64,000 bases of DNA, from positions 62,001-126,000 of the forward strand of contig JACDOF010000006.1 in the NCBI GenBank assembly GCA_017656235.1. The letters run 5' to 3'. The stretch is from Brevibacillus sp. Its GTDB lineage: Bacteria > Bacillota > Bacilli > Brevibacillales > Brevibacillaceae. Numbering within the stretch: the first letter of the stretch is position 1; every line of letters starts with the position of its first letter. Under the pieces are notes generated by a model, which worked only from the letters and a program-made list of their open reading frames with translations, was not told the DNA's origin and did no database searches. Positions 1-8,511 of this stretch are shown here, piece by piece. The position numbers and the translations under genes are program-made.

Positions 1-162
1 GGAAAGGGACGTGACGCTCTTTCCGCACCCGGACTCGCCGACAATGCCGAGTACCTCCCCTTTTTTGATGGATAAACCAATTCCGTCAACAGCAGGAACT
101 TCACCGTAGTCTGTTACAAAGTGAGTCCGCAGATTTTCTATTTGCAAAATGGGATCTGTCAA
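1..162 (-). CDS. Oligopeptide/dipeptide ABC transporter ATPase, N-terminal 54 codons (partial)
   Basis: The gene runs off the left edge; only its first 54 codons are visible. The translation begins MTDPILQIENLRTHF, the usual opening of OppD/DppD-type ATPases, and reaches a Walker A motif GESGCGKS at about residues 43-50. A TTG start at 162 is chosen because an AGAGGTG ribosome site lies about 8 bases upstream and homology begins there. The product would energise peptide uptake at the inner face of the membrane. In Bacillus lepA usually follows yqxA, so this neighbour is not the standard one. OppD rather than OppF is inferred from the opening residues. Confidence 0.85.
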   Translation of the reverse strand, partial: MTDPILQIENLRTHFVTDYGEVPAVDGIGLSIKKGEVLGIVGESGCGKSVTSLS

Positions 163-217
163 GGTGCGCACCTCTCTTGCCGATATTATCTTTTTATCCC
201 ATAAACTAACTGTGATT

Positions 218-246
218 ATTATGACATTAACACAATATTTTGGCAA
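218..246 (-). promoter_or_regulatory. Likely sigma-A promoter of the oligopeptide ABC operon
   Basis: On the minus strand TTGCCA (-35) and CATAAT (-10) are separated by 17 bases, in an AT-rich stretch about 55 bases upstream of the TTG start at 162. It is the only good match in the gap between yqxA and the ABC gene. Confidence 0.5.
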
Positions 247-274
247 CCTGAGAAAATCATAACATGGAAAATGA

Positions 275-589
275 TTACGGCGCAAACAGCGAAGCAAGCC
301 ACTGAAACGTCGCCTTGGCCCCGTCCTTTACCATTTTGCCAAGCGCACTGCCTGCTTCGCTGACGTAATTGACCACCCGTTCCGGTCCGGCCTTTACCTG
401 TGTGCCCGTTACGGCAATCTCCACCTGCCCTTTGTCAATCTTTGTAATGGAAAAGGTTTGCGGCTGCGTGGCGGGCAGACCATATACCCGCTGGATGCCT
501 TTTTCCGCGGTCTGCAGACCGATGACCACGCCAGCCAGCAAAATGACGAGCATGCCGAAAAACTTGATCGTCACGTTCACCCGCTTCAC
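275..589 (-). CDS. yqxA: YqxA-like small membrane protein (DUF3679 family)
   Basis: A 104-residue protein with one N-terminal membrane segment (about residues 9-26, FFGMLVILLAGVVIG) and a small extracytoplasmic part. Position right after spoIIP, with a GTGA overlap between the spoIIP stop and this GTG start, is that of yqxA in Bacillus, and length and layout fit the DUF3679 family. The biochemical role is unknown; the overlap implies translational coupling to spoIIP and so expression during sporulation. Identification rests mainly on synteny and topology. Confidence 0.75.
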   Translation of the reverse strand: MKRVNVTIKFFGMLVILLAGVVIGLQTAEKGIQRVYGLPATQPQTFSITKIDKGQVEIAVTGTQVKAGPERVVNYVSEAGSALGKMVKDGAKATFQWLASLFAP

Positions 590-1773
590 CTCTTGTCAGG
601 CTTGTCACCGGCAGGAGCAGCGACCCGTTCGGCCTGCCAGTAAAACTCGGCAAACACCTCTGCCAACGCCTCTGCCGTATTGTAACTTTCTTCCAGCGTG
701 TTTTCGATGGCGCCTATCTCTACCAACAGACTGCCCGGTGAGATCGACTGATTATACTCGCCATGTCCGTCTTTGACGTTCTTATCGTTAACTCCGCGAG
801 ACAGACCGGGGTACTTTTTCTCCAACAGCTTGTGCAGCTGCCGGGCAAACTCCATGTTTTTCTGGTAGTTTTGGTTGGCCGTACCGATTACAAAGGAAAT
901 GCGGGCGTAGGTCTTCCCGTTGATCGTAACCGTCGACTGCTCTCGCGGGATTGCGTCCCGGTGAATATCGAAAAAATACTGCAGATCCCGATTTTCCTGC
1001 TTGGCTGCGGCTACCACTTTGAGCGACTCGGCATAGGCCAGGGCATAACTGCGGCCCTGATCAAGCAGCCGCTGCTGGATGTCGGTCGTATTCACCACTG
1101 CACCGATCCCCAGATCGCGCAGCGCTTCCCCCAGCCTTTTGCCGACGAGGGTAATGTTTGTTTGGGGATGGTCGACAGATTGTCCGACACGCTTGGCTAC
1201 ATTGGTCCACGACTCGCGGTTGTGCGTATGGTAGATGAAAACCACGTCTTTGGCGGTTCGGTGAACAGGAGGCGTATCAGATGGCTCTGTTGGCGTCCCT
1301 GTTCCTCCTTCATCCCTGGCGTCGGGATCTTCGGGAGAGCCGGTCTCAGCGGGAGCGGCCGTTTCCACTGTCACGGTATGCGGAGGAGGCGATTCGACGT
1401 ATAGGCTCGACGCTTGTTCCTCCGCTTTTAGCCGTGGCAGCGGATCGGTCATGGCCAACAATCCGGGTATTCCCCGGCCCAACAACGTTCGCAGGTCTGT
1501 GGGGGTGACACCGGTGGTCAGTTCAAACAGTAAGCCGGTAAACGAGAGATCCTCGTTTCCCAACTGTGCTTGCAGCGTTTTTCCCAAAAGCGGGATTTCC
1601 GTTCCCATTAACCGAAGCAAGGCGAGATTGGAGAGATTGGAGGTGGCCGCCTGCAGAGTGGCGGAGTGCAGGATGGGCCTGTTGCTGTGCATGGCAAAAA
1701 ACGTGGTCAGGACAAACAGCAGCGCGGTACCGATCGCAAGCAAAACAAACTGGCGTTGAATCAGGGTTGCCAT
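586..1773 (-). CDS. spoIIP: Stage II sporulation protein P, peptidoglycan amidase/endopeptidase
   Basis: SpoIIP cleaves cross-linked peptidoglycan during engulfment, working with SpoIID and SpoIIM at the septal membrane. The 395-residue protein has an N-terminal membrane anchor (about residues 11-28), a Pro/Glu-rich linker (about 120-170), and the amidase domain with zinc-ligand-type motifs VFIYHTHNRESW, FDIHRDA and LLVEIGAIENTLEE. It lies downstream of gpr and upstream of yqxA, as in Bacillus. Length is normal for the family (about 400). Start at 1773 sits behind a GGAGGGAG-like site. Confidence 0.95.
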   Translation of the reverse strand: MATLIQRQFVLLAIGTALLFVLTTFFAMHSNRPILHSATLQAATSNLSNLALLRLMGTEIPLLGKTLQAQLGNEDLSFTGLLFELTTGVTPTDLRTLLGRGIPGLLAMTDPLPRLKAEEQASSLYVESPPPHTVTVETAAPAETGSPEDPDARDEGGTGTPTEPSDTPPVHRTAKDVVFIYHTHNRESWTNVAKRVGQSVDHPQTNITLVGKRLGEALRDLGIGAVVNTTDIQQRLLDQGRSYALAYAESLKVVAAAKQENRDLQYFFDIHRDAIPREQSTVTINGKTYARISFVIGTANQNYQKNMEFARQLHKLLEKKYPGLSRGVNDKNVKDGHGEYNQSISPGSLLVEIGAIENTLEESYNTAEALAEVFAEFYWQAERVAAPAGDKPDKR

Positions 1774-1891
1774 CTTTCTCCCTCCATTGCTGGATCCGTG
1801 TGCTTAGTCTATGACTATGCCATTGGTAGAGAGACTAGAACGGTTCAACCCCGTTTTTTTGCCTGCTTGCTAGAGTCATAGGATCCTTGGG

Positions 1892-3001
1892 TCAATGCGT
1901 GTAAGCGCCGGCGTTTTCCTGATCAACGGCCTGATGCAGGGCTTGATTTAATCCGCTTGAGATGATGTTGGCGATGTCTTCCATGAATTCGTCCACTTCT
2001 TTTGGCGTGACCACCAGGTTCTGTCCCAGCGGCTGCAGCACCTCGCGGATCAGTTCCTGCTTTTCGTTTTCATCCAGCTGTCCGACCAGCCCCAGGTACG
2101 TTTTGCGGACCTCCATCTCCGGCAGGTCGTCTGCCGTGTATACCTCGCGACGCTCAGGGAGATCGCTGATGGCCAGTCGGTGGAAAGGGCGGTTCTGTTC
2201 TTTCATGGTTTGCCCGAAGTGGCCCAGCATATAGGTAATGGCATCGTTGACAATGGTAGAGGCAAAGACCACAGTGGGAACACCGATGGAGACAACCGGA
2301 ATGCCGAGCGTCTTACGGTCAATGGCCTTCCGCTTGTTGCCCACCCCGGAACCTGGGTGGATGCCGGTATCCGCGATCTGAATGGTCGTATTCACCCGGT
2401 GCAAGGCCCGCGAAGCCAGCGCATCAATTGCTATCACAAAGTCGGGACTGCTCTTTTCAACCACCCCGAATACGATCTCGCTGGTCTCGATACCGGTGAT
2501 GCCCAACACGCCAGGAGAGATGGCACTTACTTCACGGTATCCGTCCGCCACCGTTTCGGGCGCCAGCCTAAACAAATGACGGGTAACCAACAGGTTCTCC
2601 ACCACCATCGGACCGAGTGCATCCGGTGTGACATTCCAGTTGCCCAGTCCGACAACCAGTGCTTTCTTGTCCTGTGTCAAGCCAAGCTGCTCGAGAAACA
2701 GTTTGATCTCTTTGGCAAACCGCTGCATGACGGCCTCTTCAAAATTGGTATCGTTCTCACGCAGTTTGGGTGCCTCTATCGTCACGTAACGGCCAGGGTG
2801 CATGCCAATCTGGCGCCCCGCTTCTTCGTTCTTCACCTGGACCCTGGTCACACGAATGCCCGGCTCCGAGTCGTCGGTGTCGACGATGACCCCCGAGATT
2901 TCACTTTTGCCCCGCGCTTTTGCGGCCAGTTCATGGGCCTCCAGCGCCAGATCAGTACGGACACCGTAGCCGGACAAGTCGGCGTGGCGTGCATCAGTCA
3001 C
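1892..3001 (-). CDS. gpr: Germination protease GPR
   Basis: GPR degrades the small acid-soluble DNA-binding proteins when spores germinate; it is made as a zymogen in the forespore under sigma-G. The 369-residue length is typical. The N terminus (MTDARHADLSGYGVRTDLALEAHE) holds the conserved RTDLA segment that follows the autoprocessed propeptide; the core has GLGNWNVTPDALGP and ETSEIVFGVVEKSSPDFVI stretches characteristic of the M63/A25 family. It is divergent from rpsT and upstream of spoIIP, the normal Bacillales order. No clear sigma-G promoter could be picked by eye. Confidence 0.96.
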   Translation of the reverse strand: MTDARHADLSGYGVRTDLALEAHELAAKARGKSEISGVIVDTDDSEPGIRVTRVQVKNEEAGRQIGMHPGRYVTIEAPKLRENDTNFEEAVMQRFAKEIKLFLEQLGLTQDKKALVVGLGNWNVTPDALGPMVVENLLVTRHLFRLAPETVADGYREVSAISPGVLGITGIETSEIVFGVVEKSSPDFVIAIDALASRALHRVNTTIQIADTGIHPGSGVGNKRKAIDRKTLGIPVVSIGVPTVVFASTIVNDAITYMLGHFGQTMKEQNRPFHRLAISDLPERREVYTADDLPEMEVRKTYLGLVGQLDENEKQELIREVLQPLGQNLVVTPKEVDEFMEDIANIISSGLNQALHQAVDQENAGAYTH

Positions 3002-3069
3002 GTTCCATTCCTCCTTTCTGCTCTACGCTTAGCTTGCATAAAAGTGGAATCCTTATACAGAATCCTTTC

Positions 3070-3098
3070 TTGCATTCGGTTATCTGCCGTGCTAGAAT
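3070..3098 (+). promoter_or_regulatory. Sigma-A promoter of rpsT
   Basis: TTGCAT (3070-3075) and TAGAAT (3093-3098) are separated by exactly 17 bases and lie about 70 bases before the rpsT start. They match sigma-A boxes well and point away from gpr. Confidence 0.7.
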
Positions 3099-3170
3099 AT
3101 GATTTGTTGTACGACAGCAGGCCGCACGGCGGTCTATCCGTTTTCTGATTGCTTGAAGGAGGTGACATTC

Positions 3171-3446
3171 ATGCCCAATATCAAATCCGCGATCAAGCGC
3201 ACGAAGCAGATTGAAAAGCGCCGTTTGCACCGCGCCGCGCAAAAGTCCGACCTGCGTACCGCGATGAAGAACTTTGAAAAAGCGGTTGCCGCAAACGACG
3301 TGGAACTGGCTAAAACAACCCTTCTGGTGGCTGTGAAAAAGCTGGACAAGGCTGCTACCAAAGGACTTATCCATAAAAATGCGGCAAACCGCCAAAAATC
3401 CCGCTTGATGAAAAAATTCAACGCGCTGACAGCGCCGGTAGCGTAA
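3171..3446 (+). CDS. rpsT: Ribosomal protein S20 (bS20)
   Basis: A 91-residue basic protein starting [13 protein letters not shown], the signature opening of S20, with the [14 protein letters not shown] motif near the C terminus. It binds 16S rRNA in the 30S body. The ATG at 3171 is chosen over upstream in-frame starts because a strong AAGGAGGTGA site (3156-3165) lies just before it and homology begins there. Transcribed alone, opposite to gpr and larA-like genes, from the promoter at 3070-3098, and followed by a hairpin. Confidence 0.98.
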   Translation: MPNIKSAIKRTKQIEKRRLHRAAQKSDLRTAMKNFEKAVAANDVELAKTTLLVAVKKLDKAATKGLIHKNAANRQKSRLMKKFNALTAPVA

Positions 3447-3470
3447 AGAGAGACGGATACAAAAGAAAGG

Positions 3471-3534
3471 CACCCCGCTTCGCAGCCATTGGGTCGCACC
3501 ACTGTGCAAGACCCAGCGGTTACCAGCGGGGTGC
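3471..3534 (+). terminator. Nested hairpin downstream of rpsT, probable terminator
   Basis: Outer arms GCACCCCGCT (from 3471) and AGCGGGGTGC (ending 3533) enclose an inner hairpin made of GGGTCGCAC and GTGCAAGACCC. A short T-containing tail follows. It lies between rpsT and the convergent larA-like gene, so it could serve both strands. The two-level fold is more elaborate than a simple terminator. Confidence 0.55.
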
Positions 3535-3595
3535 ATTTCGTTATGGCGAAGATGGGGACGCCTGTTGGAATCCGATATGCCTAGGTAGGCTGCCG

Positions 3596-4858
3596 TCACT
3601 CTTCCACGTAAGGAATGGTCAGGGGACCAAGCGGCAGAACGGCTACCGTCATCTCCTCCCCGTATTTTTTCCGCAGTTCTCCCAACGTTCGTTCGATGCT
3701 GCTGGTCGGCTTGAACATCGCTCTGGTGACCTCCTCATCGGTTAGAGAGGAATAAACGTAGACATCGGCCCACACTTGAATGACGGCCTGCTTTTGCACC
3801 TGCCATTGGTCAAACATCTGAAAGGAAGGATCATTGATCAATTCCAGAATCTCATGCGGGGTTTTTCTCATTTGCAGGATTTTTGCGTAATTCCCGTGAT
3901 TCGGCAGCCCATCCGAGCATTCCGCCGCGCAAATGATCGTCCCTCCCTGCTTGACGATCTTGTGTGCGGCACTCATGCCTTTTACCGCCTGGTACAGATT
4001 TTGATCCAGGGGATAACCGGAGTTGGACGTAATGACGACGTCAAACCGGTGGTCACAACGAATCATCGCATGCTCTTTGGCGAAAGCGCAGCCGGCGTCA
4101 TGGGCTGCAAACAGCTCACCGGCAAACACCTGGGTAATCTCTTTTTCCCGATTCAGCGTCACGTTGAGCATGAAGTGGGGCTTGCACATCCGGTTTACTT
4201 CCCGGGTCATGTCCTGCACCGGATTGTTCACCATGTTTCCCCACGTCGCCAGCGGATCCCCGATCATTCGGGCGTTGTGAAACGTCATGATCGTTTCGAT
4301 ACCGGCAATCCCGGGCATGATTCCTTTTGGACCTCCGGAGAACCCGGCGAAGAAATGGGGTTCAATAAAACCGGTCACGATCCGAAAATCGGCTTCCACG
4401 TATTCCTTGTTTAGGTAGACGTCACAGCCAAACCGGCTGCGGCCGACGTTGACCAGCGTGTTCTTGTCATGGCACTGGTTGTTGATGATGCGGATGTTGT
4501 CAACCACCCACTCCCCCAGCATTTGCACAAATTCCTCTCTCGTCTGGTCACGATGCGTTCCCGTTCCATTGATGATCACGAAATGATCCAGAGGCACATG
4601 GGACAATTCCTCAATCAACCACGGGACCAACTTGTGGTTTGGCGTAGGCCGGGTAATGTCACTGATCACAATGGCCACTTTATCGGTTTTTGCAACCATT
4701 TCCCGCAGCGGAGGCGTGCCGATCGGATTTTGCAAGGCTTCGCGCACCGCTTTTTTTTCATCCGCCAACCCCGGCAGATGTTTGGGTTCCACGATCACGG
4801 CATGGTCGGGAACTTCTATCGTTAATCCGGTTTTCCCGTATAACAACGTTGTTTTCAC
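3596..4858 (-). CDS. LarA-family nickel-dependent 2-hydroxyacid racemase (DUF2088)
   Basis: A 420-residue LarA homologue. Residues matching the catalytic set of Lactobacillus LarA are visible: a His in NGTGTHRDQT, the His and Lys in EPHFFAGFSGGPKGIMPG (Lys is the NPN-cofactor attachment position), and the His of MTFHNARM. LarA enzymes interconvert D- and L-2-hydroxyacids such as lactate or malate. The GTG at 4858 is preferred to a TTG at 4879 because GTGAGGGA lies 6 bases before it. No larB, larC or larE for cofactor synthesis is in the window. Downstream of kdgT-like and glycerate kinase genes, so the substrate may be glycerate-related rather than lactate; that is inference. Confidence 0.85.
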   Translation of the reverse strand: MKTTLLYGKTGLTIEVPDHAVIVEPKHLPGLADEKKAVREALQNPIGTPPLREMVAKTDKVAIVISDITRPTPNHKLVPWLIEELSHVPLDHFVIINGTGTHRDQTREEFVQMLGEWVVDNIRIINNQCHDKNTLVNVGRSRFGCDVYLNKEYVEADFRIVTGFIEPHFFAGFSGGPKGIMPGIAGIETIMTFHNARMIGDPLATWGNMVNNPVQDMTREVNRMCKPHFMLNVTLNREKEITQVFAGELFAAHDAGCAFAKEHAMIRCDHRFDVVITSNSGYPLDQNLYQAVKGMSAAHKIVKQGGTIICAAECSDGLPNHGNYAKILQMRKTPHEILELINDPSFQMFDQWQVQKQAVIQVWADVYVYSSLTDEEVTRAMFKPTSSIERTLGELRKKYGEEMTVAVLPLGPLTIPYVEE

Positions 4859-4903
4859 AAACAATCCCTCACTTGTCAAGCTGTTGATGGTTTTCTGCCG
4901 TTG

Positions 4904-5980
4904 TCACTGCTCCTGTTTGCCATCAATGCCTTTCTTTCGCTGATATTTATCCACCAGAATGACGGCAATCGGGCAGAGGATGGCCGTGGTTAGCGTAGAA
5001 ATGGAAATCTGCGCGGTCGCAATATTGACAATGTCCTGGTAGGCTTGCGCCTCAGCCGCCGACATCATTCCGGAACCGGCTGCGACCGCAGCGGCTGCCG
5101 CGATGGCTGCCGGCGTACCCGCTGCGTTCCCGGCCGTAGATGCCTCGGCAACAGGAGCGATCATGCTTTTTTCGCGGAACAGCATAAAGACCAGAATCCC
5201 CATGCCCCCCGTCAACACCGTGGTCATGATACCGAGCAGCAGTCCCGCACCCACTACTTCCGGATTAAAGAAGTTGGCCAGGTTCATGCCTGCACCCAAT
5301 GCGAAGGCAAAGAACGGTACGGGAAGCGTTTCTCCCGGTCTCAAGAATTCACGAATATCTTCATCCAGGTTGCCCAGCAGCATCCCCAATGCGATCGGCA
5401 GCAAGACGGCGATAAACGCAATCACCGGGAAGTTGGAGCCCATCAGCCCGAGGGCCATCAGTGTAAAAAAGGGCCCGTCGTTCAGGGAAAGAACGGAGAC
5501 GGCACCTACATCGGAGCGGTTGCCGTACTGTCCGGTCAGCGCAGCGTACATCCCGCCGTTCCCATTGGTCATCGCCGCGATGATCGCCAGCGAAGACAAC
5601 CCGAGGAAGCCGTTGAACGGATCAAAAAACATCCCGAACAAATAACCGACGGCCAGACCGGTCAAATATTTGGACGTGGTCAAGAGTACCCCTTTCTTCA
5701 GGGCTTTACCGCCAACGCGCAGATTCATCTGGCTCCCCGCACAAAATACAAACAGAGCGATCAGCGTTAATGCCCCCGTCTTAAACAGGGCCTCCGAGAA
5801 CCCGCCAATTCGTAAAAACTCATAGTACCCCTCTTGGGTCGGGGCCACCCCCAAGCCCTTGAGAATGTCCATGATAAAAGGTATGTGCATTTGATCGATT
5901 GTGTTGAGCAGTGCCCCCAACAACAAAGGAACAACCATCAACCCGCCCGGAATTTTTTCAATCGTCTGCTTGATCTTCAT
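4904..5980 (-). CDS. kdgT: KdgT-family 2-keto-3-deoxygluconate-type permease
   Basis: A 358-residue polytopic membrane protein with about ten hydrophobic segments. The opening IEKIPGGLMVVPLLLGALLN and the FKTGALTLIALFVFCAGSQ stretch are typical of the KdgT family (proton-driven uptake of 2-keto-3-deoxygluconate). An Ala-rich stretch around residues 285-310 is unusually low in complexity. The ATG at 5980 is preferred over a TTG three codons upstream since AGAGG then stands 9 bases away. Sits between glycerate kinase and the LarA-like gene on the same strand, so it may import glycerate or a related sugar acid. Confidence 0.88.
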   Translation of the reverse strand: MKIKQTIEKIPGGLMVVPLLLGALLNTIDQMHIPFIMDILKGLGVAPTQEGYYEFLRIGGFSEALFKTGALTLIALFVFCAGSQMNLRVGGKALKKGVLLTTSKYLTGLAVGYLFGMFFDPFNGFLGLSSLAIIAAMTNGNGGMYAALTGQYGNRSDVGAVSVLSLNDGPFFTLMALGLMGSNFPVIAFIAVLLPIALGMLLGNLDEDIREFLRPGETLPVPFFAFALGAGMNLANFFNPEVVGAGLLLGIMTTVLTGGMGILVFMLFREKSMIAPVAEASTAGNAAGTPAAIAAAAAVAAGSGMMSAAEAQAYQDIVNIATAQISISTLTTAILCPIAVILVDKYQRKKGIDGKQEQ

Positions 5981-5999
5981 CCTGATCAACCTCTTTTGC

Positions 6000-7148
6000 T
6001 TACAATTTTTTGGCCAAGTACGTCCGCAGTACCTGCTCTGCTTTTTCTGCCAGTAATTCAGGTGTTCGCTTAATCGCTTCTTCCAGCGTCATCGGAGCAT
6101 TGATGATACTGTGAACGCTTTCAATACCGTATTGATACAGCGCATCAATCCCTCTGCCAATCGAACCGGCGAGGACAATCGTCGGTATCCCCAGTTTCTT
6201 CGCTTCTTCCGCAACCCCCATCGGTGTTTTGCCGGAGGCGGTCTGGAAATCAACCTGTCCTTCTCCGGTGATCACCAAATCGGCCCCATTCAGCGCGTCA
6301 ACCAGTTTGGTATACTCGATCACGATGTCGATTCCCCGTCTCATCTCTGCCGGAAAAAACGCCTGAAACGCCCCGCCGATCCCTCCTGCCGCACCCGCAC
6401 CCGGCCTGTCGTGAAGCCGAATGCCCGTTTTTGCCTGGACGAGATCTGCCCAATGGTGCATATTGTTCTCCAACTGTTCCACCATTTCGGGAGTCGCCCC
6501 TTTTTGCGGACCAAAGACACGGGAGGCGCCATTCGGCCCGATCAGCGGGTTTTGCACATCAGAAGCAATCAAAAACGTCGCGTTTGCGATTCTAGGGTCC
6601 CACTCACTGTCATCAATTGTGACAATCCGCTGTAATTCCCCTCCTCCAAAACCGACAGATTTTCCCGAATAATCAAGCAATTTCATGCCCAATGCCTGCA
6701 GCATTCCGCTGCCGCCATCATTGGTAGCGCTTCCACCAACCGCCAGAATAAAATGGCGGCAGCCGTCATCGAGCGCTTTCCTGATCAGTTCACCTGTACC
6801 GTAGGTCGTGGTAACCATCGGATTCCGCTGGTCCGGCGGCACGAGACACAATCCGGAGGCACTCGCCATTTCAATCACACAAGTTCTCCCGTCTCCAAGC
6901 AGCCCATACTCCGCTCTTACCGGTTCGTGCAGCGGACCCGTAACCGCTGCCTGCACCTTTTTTCCTCCGGTGGCAGCCACGAGACTGTCCATTGTCCCTT
7001 CACCACCGTCAGCAACAGGGACCAAAACCGTTTCCGCGTCAGCGAGGAACTTTTTTATCCCTTTCTCAATCGCGAGGGCCGCTTCCATCGCGGTTACGCT
7101 CCCTTTAAACGAATCCGGGGCAATCACAATTTTGATTTCAATCACCAC
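6000..7148 (-). CDS. glxK: Glycerate kinase (GlxK/GarK family)
   Basis: Phosphorylates D-glycerate to phosphoglycerate, feeding lower glycolysis. The 382-residue protein has the family opening IKIVIAPDSFKGSVTA, VPVADGGEGTMDSL near residue 45 and AVGGSATNDGGSGM near residue 120. The start is uncertain: two tandem GTG codons at 7148 and 7145 have only an AAGG just before them, and the related proteins begin close to KIVIAPDSFKG. First gene of a three-gene minus-strand operon (kinase, permease, racemase), divergent from the CdaR regulator, which suggests CdaR controls it. Confidence 0.92.
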   Translation of the reverse strand: MVIEIKIVIAPDSFKGSVTAMEAALAIEKGIKKFLADAETVLVPVADGGEGTMDSLVAATGGKKVQAAVTGPLHEPVRAEYGLLGDGRTCVIEMASASGLCLVPPDQRNPMVTTTYGTGELIRKALDDGCRHFILAVGGSATNDGGSGMLQALGMKLLDYSGKSVGFGGGELQRIVTIDDSEWDPRIANATFLIASDVQNPLIGPNGASRVFGPQKGATPEMVEQLENNMHHWADLVQAKTGIRLHDRPGAGAAGGIGGAFQAFFPAEMRRGIDIVIEYTKLVDALNGADLVITGEGQVDFQTASGKTPMGVAEEAKKLGIPTIVLAGSIGRGIDALYQYGIESVHSIINAPMTLEEAIKRTPELLAEKAEQVLRTYLAKKL

Positions 7149-7354
7149 CCTTGCTCAATCGATATTCAGAAACCGCTCTCAATAATCACTCGTATCTTTT
7201 CAATGTTTGAATGACTTGCTCTTATTATATACATCCTGCCACCCATTATCTTCGTATTGAATATACAAAATATGCGGAAATTTCCCTTGAAAATTTGTTT
7301 GCCGTGCATAAAGATAGAGGTGCAGCTCCCTTATCCTTATGCCAGAGAGGTGGT
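7149..7354. promoter_or_regulatory. Divergent promoter region between glycerate operon and cdaR
   Basis: An AT-rich 206-base gap separates the two divergent transcription units and must hold both promoters and any CdaR operator. I could not pick a convincing operator by eye; short in-frame extensions of cdaR into this region lack a ribosome site. Confidence 0.4.
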
Positions 7355-8455
7355 ATGACGTTGCTGACCCGCGAAATGGCCCAAGCAATTGTCAAAGAAA
7401 CGATGAACCGCTTGAATCGAAACATTAACATCATGGATGCGTCCGGAATGATTATTGCTTCGGGTGATCCGTCGCGTCTCGACGAACGGCATGAAGGGGC
7501 CTTGCACGTGCTCAGAACCGGCAGGCCGCTGATCATTTCCGAGAAAGAGGCGAATCTATGGCCAGGCAGTCGTTCGGGGATCAACCTGCCGATCGAATTT
7601 CAAAACAACATTGTTGGGGTGATTGGGATTACGGGCCGACCGGACGACGTGAAGGAATTTGGCGGGATTGTAAAGATGACCACCGAGCTGATGATCAAAC
7701 AAGCGTTTCTCGCCACCCAGTTGGAAGTGCAGCAGCATACTAAGGAAGTGATTATCGAAGAGCTGATCAAACCGCAGCCGGACAACGAACGAATCGACCA
7801 GCGGCTTCATCTGCTTAACCTGAAGCTCAGCCCTCCATTTCAGGTTCTGCTTGTAGAACTGCATGACAGATCGATTCAAAATCAGGTTCTCGTAAGACAA
7901 CTAGAGCAAATGATCGGCCAAAAGCAGCATCTCGTCGGTTTTCTCAATGTAAACCGGCTGTTTGTTTTACTATCGGGGATGACTGGCGAGGTTGTAAAAA
8001 AGAAGTTGGCGTCCATCGCCCGAGTTCTTGAGCGAGCGGGGGTATCGTTTCGAATCGGCTGCGGAACGGAAGTATGCGAACGCGAAAAAATCTCCGCTGC
8101 CTATCAGGAAGCGGAGCTTGCCTTGACGGTCGGCAGTGAGGGACAGCGGATCATCCCGTACTCCGAGATCCAGACAAAAGCGTTAATCTGCGCGATCCAT
8201 GACGAAGCAAAACGGAGATACGTCAAGCGAATCTTCCCGAATACCTCGCCAAAACTGATCCACACGCTGAACGTCTTTTTTGCCTGTAACCGAAACATTG
8301 GTGAGGCAGCGAAAAAGTTGGATGTCCATCGCAATACGCTGATTTACCGATTGAAGAAAATCAATGAGGAGACTGGTTACGATCCGCAGCGGTTTCAAGA
8401 CGCTGTCAGCTTGCAGTTGGCCGTATGGATGTACGAAAAGGAGCCGCCCGGTTGA
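7355..8455 (+). CDS. cdaR: CdaR-family sugar-diacid/glycerate regulator
   Basis: A 366-residue activator. The N-terminal half carries the sugar-diacid recognition domain (MAQAIVKETMNRLNRNINIMD, with GASGDPSR-type turn and INLPIEF), followed by a GGDEF-like middle and a C-terminal PucR-type helix-turn-helix (FFACNRNIGEAAKKLDVHRNTLIYRLKK). The ATG at 7355 has GAGAGG 7 bases upstream. In Escherichia coli CdaR activates galactarate, glucarate and glycerate genes; here it is divergent from glycerate kinase, a permease and a racemase, so it is their likely regulator. Confidence 0.9.
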   Translation: MTLLTREMAQAIVKETMNRLNRNINIMDASGMIIASGDPSRLDERHEGALHVLRTGRPLIISEKEANLWPGSRSGINLPIEFQNNIVGVIGITGRPDDVKEFGGIVKMTTELMIKQAFLATQLEVQQHTKEVIIEELIKPQPDNERIDQRLHLLNLKLSPPFQVLLVELHDRSIQNQVLVRQLEQMIGQKQHLVGFLNVNRLFVLLSGMTGEVVKKKLASIARVLERAGVSFRIGCGTEVCEREKISAAYQEAELALTVGSEGQRIIPYSEIQTKALICAIHDEAKRRYVKRIFPNTSPKLIHTLNVFFACNRNIGEAAKKLDVHRNTLIYRLKKINEETGYDPQRFQDAVSLQLAVWMYEKEPPG

Positions 8456-8511
8456 TGGATTGCCCGATAGCACTCGTCCGCTTAACACCATCGCTTCCGC
8501 CTTTGTTTTTG

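Noticed and set aside
1774-1891. Sigma-E promoter for spoIIP
   Set aside because: A CATAGACT matching the -10 is present on the minus strand, but no -35 stands at proper distance.
2180-3148. 322-residue frame antisense to gpr
   Set aside because: Antisense shadow of a well-identified gene in GC-rich DNA.
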